64,000 nucleotides of DNA from Otis tarda (Eukaryota; Chordata; Aves; Otidiformes; Otididae), in the NCBI GenBank assembly GCA_026413225.1, contig CM048552.1, forward strand, positions 45,647,001 through 45,711,000, written 5' to 3'. The notes beneath the pieces were generated by a model that saw nothing but the letters and a program-made list of their open reading frames with translations, was not told the origin of the DNA and did not search any database. Below are positions 60,870-64,000 of the stretch, piece by piece. Made by a program: the position numbers and the translations under genes. Positions within the stretch are counted from its first letter, which is position 1; each line of letters opens with the position of its first letter.

Positions 60870-62057
60870 CTTGCAGCATGGACGTCACAGCCATCTTCAG
60901 GAAGGGTGAAAAGGACAATTCAGGGAACTACAGGCTGGTCAATCTCACCCTAGTCACTGAGAACCCCTCAAAGTCTTTTCCAGTCGTGTGAAGTATAAGT
61001 AGATAGGGAATAGCCAGAGTCAATCTACCAAGGGCAAATTATGCCTACTAACCTGATTGTCTTGCCTGATGAGACAACTGGCTGCAAGACTAAAGAAAGT
61101 GCAGTAACTGTTGTGTACCTTGACTTTAGCAAGGACTTTTACACTGCTTGACGTAACATTGGTACAGGCAAACTTGTGAGATATGGACTGATAAGTTCAC
61201 AATAAGTTGGTTGGAAAAGTGGCTGATGCATTGGGCTCAGAGGGTCGCAATCTGTGGTACAACTCCAACCAGTGGCTGGTTACAGGTGCTGTTCTTCAGT
61301 GACAGTTCCTGGGATGGTAATGTTTAACACTTTTATTAATGACCTGGATGATGGAATAGAGTGGGACCAGCAAGTTCATTGTCAAATGTCAAACTGTGAG
61401 GAGAGATCAGTGCTGTGGAGGATAGGGATGTTATTCAGCAAAACCTTGACAGACTGAAGCAGCTACCTAGCAGAGGCATTATAAAGTTTAACAAAGACAA
61501 ACACAAAGTCTGCATCTAGTAAGCAATAATGCCAGGCAACTGTACCAGCTAGGAACCAACTGAATGGAACGCAGTTTTGCAGAGAACGATCTGAGGGTCC
61601 TGCTACACAAGAACTTGAACAAGATTCAACAGTCTGCTCTCACTGCAAAAAAAGACCAACCACCTCCTGGGCTGTATTAGCAGGAGTGCTGCCAGGAGTT
61701 CTGAGGAAGGGATCCTTTCCCTCTAGTTGACATCAATTGTGATCACATCTGGAGTAGTGTCCTGTTCTGAGCTCCCTGCACAAGTAAGACATGGGCATAT
61801 GGAAGCAAGCTCTTTGAAGATTCATGAAACTGGTCAGGGAAATGGGGCTTATTACATGTGCAGGGAGAGAAGGGAGAAAAGTCTTTCTTCATGAGGGTGG
61901 TAAAACACTGGAACAGGTTTTCAGAGAGGTCCTGAAGCCATTCAAAACTTGCTTGGACATGACCCAGAGCAACCTGCTTTTGTAGGTCCTGGTTTGAGCA
62001 TGTCGTTGCAATAGCTATCCGTGGAGGTCCATTACAATCAATATGATTCTATGATCC
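60870..62057 (+). mobile_element. Highly decayed CR1 LINE remnant
   Basis: Recognisable ORF2-derived DNA blocks appear in the CR1 order: GGGAACTACAGGCTGGTCAA (60925 on), GTGTACCTTGACTTTAGCAA (RT motif A, about 61114), ATTAATGACCTGGATGATGG (about 61334), AAGTTTAACAAAGACAAACA, CACATCTGGAGTAG, then GAGGGTGGTAAAACACTGG, CAGGTTTTCAGAGAGG and a tail TATGATTCTATGATCC. The reading frame is broken in many places, GGTGTCCCTCAGGG-type motif B is lost, and the catalytic motif C region is deleted after AGTGGGACCAGCAAGTTCA. Divergence is much higher than in the 6 kb or 36 kb copies, so it is an old insertion. The left edge is approximate. Confidence 0.88.
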
Positions 62058-64000
62058 AAGGGACAGCTCACAGTGGACATGGCCAAGTGAGAAAAGTGAT
62101 GACATTTCTGAACCCAGTATCCAGAATAAGAAATGTAAGAGACTTCAATCTGCTACTTGTTCCTCATGTGCTTTTCCACCTTTTTATTAGAGTTTGCAGA
62201 CAGTCAGAACTTATTCCCAAAAAAACTATAATATTGCACTGATTGAAATAGGCCAGCTGAATTTCATATGCAGACCATATATAAAACAAGTTTCATATGT
62301 AGACCATAAATAAAACAATAGTACATTCATAGTAGCAACAGCTCATCAGAAAGGGAAAACCTGTTACAATACTTTCCTTAGATTATTAGGAATGAACATA
62401 ACTTCAGAGGAAGAAAAGCAATACTATTATGAAAAAAAAAAAAAAGAAAAAAAAATTATGTGTAGTTACTGCCTTTTCTATTCTATGAGTAGTTTCATGT
62501 CCTTGTGCAAGATCATGACATGGTGCCATGGTCAGCCTTTTTTCATTTTTGGTCATTTCTTCGACTTACTGGGAAGAAAATTAACTGCAGAAGTTCTTGC
62601 TAGCAGAAGAAACCTACAAAAGCTGCAGGTGCTTCTTACCTGAATTATTGTTATCAATACATTATGGGGCAATTTAAGCAGAACAAATGTGCACAGATTG
62701 CTATTTGCAAGTTCTTTTTCTGTTTTGGAGAAACCACACAAAAAGGTGCAGTGGTTGCATTATTGTTGTCTAAATTCAGAAGATGGTCGGAATGATAGAA
62801 CACAATTTGAAGTGATCACATATGGATACACTTGCTGTAATCTCCCTTCTTAAAATCATACCTGAAAGTTCTACCACAGATGTGACCTCTGTTTGAAAGA
62901 GACCTCATTCGTAATACAGCAGTTTTGTACGTGATCTCTAAACTATGTATATAAACCCAGACAATTCCTTTTAGATTTTTATGTCAAATACTTCCTAATG
63001 TGAAGTTACAGGTTTAGTGACTTTCATAAATAATGCTGTGTGATAAAGTATTGGCTGTATCATTCACACCTCCTTCACAAACCCAGTGCGGATGCAGGCC
63101 AGCTGTTGGTAATTGGATCTTGCATGTTATTACGCTTGTATCTTTGGTATCACTCAGTCTTCATTTTGCATTCCATTGCCGAATTTCCTTTGTGGTGTGG
63201 CTTTTTCTCTGCATGTTGTGTATTTAAAATGAACCATGCAACGAAATATTTCCATAACCATGGTGACACTGTAATATTATGCACACTTACAAAGTACAAA
63301 GGTAACTCTACCAGACTGGTATTTTCTGTGATCAATTGCTGGAAATTTAATATCCTTTTTTTTTTTTTTTAAATAGCGAGAGAACGGAATGTGCTGAGTA
63401 TTTCCAGATCTGCTTACACTGGAGTTACTATTATAAATTAATCCAATACTTCTTCAACAGAAGTGATGATATTTGTGTTGCTGTGCCCATGTTGCCTATT
63501 ATTTCTAGTTTTTCATGAATCTTGGGATATGATGTAGGTTTTTTCCTTTTTTTTTAAGGGCCCATATTTCTGGAGTCATGTGAATACATAAGAATTTCAG
63601 TCAGTAAATATTACCACTTATAGTTCTGTTATCTTAGGTATTCATATGTCTTTTTCTAGTAGTATATGAATGCTTAACATATTGTTTATTTTTTCCAGTG
63701 TATTATAGTGTCCACTTGCTGCTGGGAAGCTGGAGTACACAGAAGGTAGGGCTCAAATCAAAAAGACATTTACATACCCTATGCCCAGTGTCATTGGTGG
63801 CTCTTAACTGCTTGCATATCTGACTAAATTGAACCTGTGCAACTTAAGATTTAACAAGAAGCCTTACACATAACAAAGACTTCCAGTTTTACCTTAAAGA
63901 TCATTCACTACTGTCCCTACTATTTTTGAGAAAAATAAAATGTCCCTAGAGATTCCCAACATAGAAACCAAAAGAAATCCAAAACACACTAGTTATCTGA
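62058..64000. other. Unique sequence to the window end, no gene recognised
   Basis: Frames such as plus-strand 63040-63372 (110 codons) have no recognised domain. A runs at about 62432-62456 and T runs near 63355-63371 and 63547-63556 are the only low-complexity tracts besides the 29-bp duplication. Confidence 0.5.
62262..62319 (+). repeat. 29-bp tandem duplication
   Basis: TTTCATATGCAGACCATATA and nine further bases (62262-62290) are repeated directly at 62291-62319 with three substitutions. It is a two-copy local duplication at about 90% identity. Confidence 0.9.

Noticed and set aside
63040..63372. 110-codon plus-strand ORF near the window end, with hydrophobic stretches
   Set aside because: It ends in a T run coding for phenylalanines, and an overlapping frame is also open; chance in AT-rich DNA.

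Overview
This window looks like avian nuclear DNA, probably from a neoavian bird. The evidence is several CR1 (chicken repeat 1) LINE fragments carrying the avian 3' signature, a short tail of ATTCTATG-type units, plus long terminal repeats (LTRs) of avian endogenous retrovirus types. The background is AT-rich. No open reading frame exceeds about 243 codons, and the longest lie inside LTRs or CR1 remnants. I found no host protein-coding exon, tRNA, rRNA or CRISPR array. It is best read as an intergenic or deep intronic, gene-poor region, a repeat graveyard in otherwise unique sequence.

Layout. 1-4686: unique AT-rich sequence. 4687-7265: an inverted repeat of about 203 bp (roughly 90% identical arms at 4687-4889 and 7043-7244). 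Between the arms lie two head-to-tail CR1 3' ends (6016-6719 and 6720-7017), and the second arm is bracketed by an exact 14-bp direct repeat. 7266-28985: over 21 kb with no recognisable gene, only simple repeats and one old repeat fragment. 28986-29611: a plus-strand solo ERVL-type LTR. 33094-34237: a young-looking, CpG-rich solo LTR on the minus strand with a perfect 5-bp target duplication. 36540-38157: the longest CR1 remnant, with reverse-transcriptase motifs broken by frameshifts. 39398-39475: a tiny minus-strand CR1 tip. 45205-45425: a pure-strand polypyrimidine tract. 46206-47150: another CR1 reverse-transcriptase pseudogene, followed at 47477-48170 by a very old CR1 3' end on the opposite strand. 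52512-53578: an older, CpG-decayed relative of the 33 kb LTR with a readable minus-strand TATA/CCAAT pair, followed by an AT-rich tandem repeat at 53651-53827. 60870-62057: a highly decayed CR1.

How the parts relate. Nothing here forms an operon or pathway. The history that can be read is layered transposition. The deepest layer is ancient amniote fragments (MIR-like pieces and the 47.5-48.2 kb CR1). Then come several CR1 generations with progressively damaged ORF2, then ERV LTR insertions reduced to solo LTRs, and one local inverted duplication. I did not find an undescribed functional system. The best-supported unusual structure is the inverted duplication at 4.7/7.1 kb with its 14-bp target-site-like flanks.
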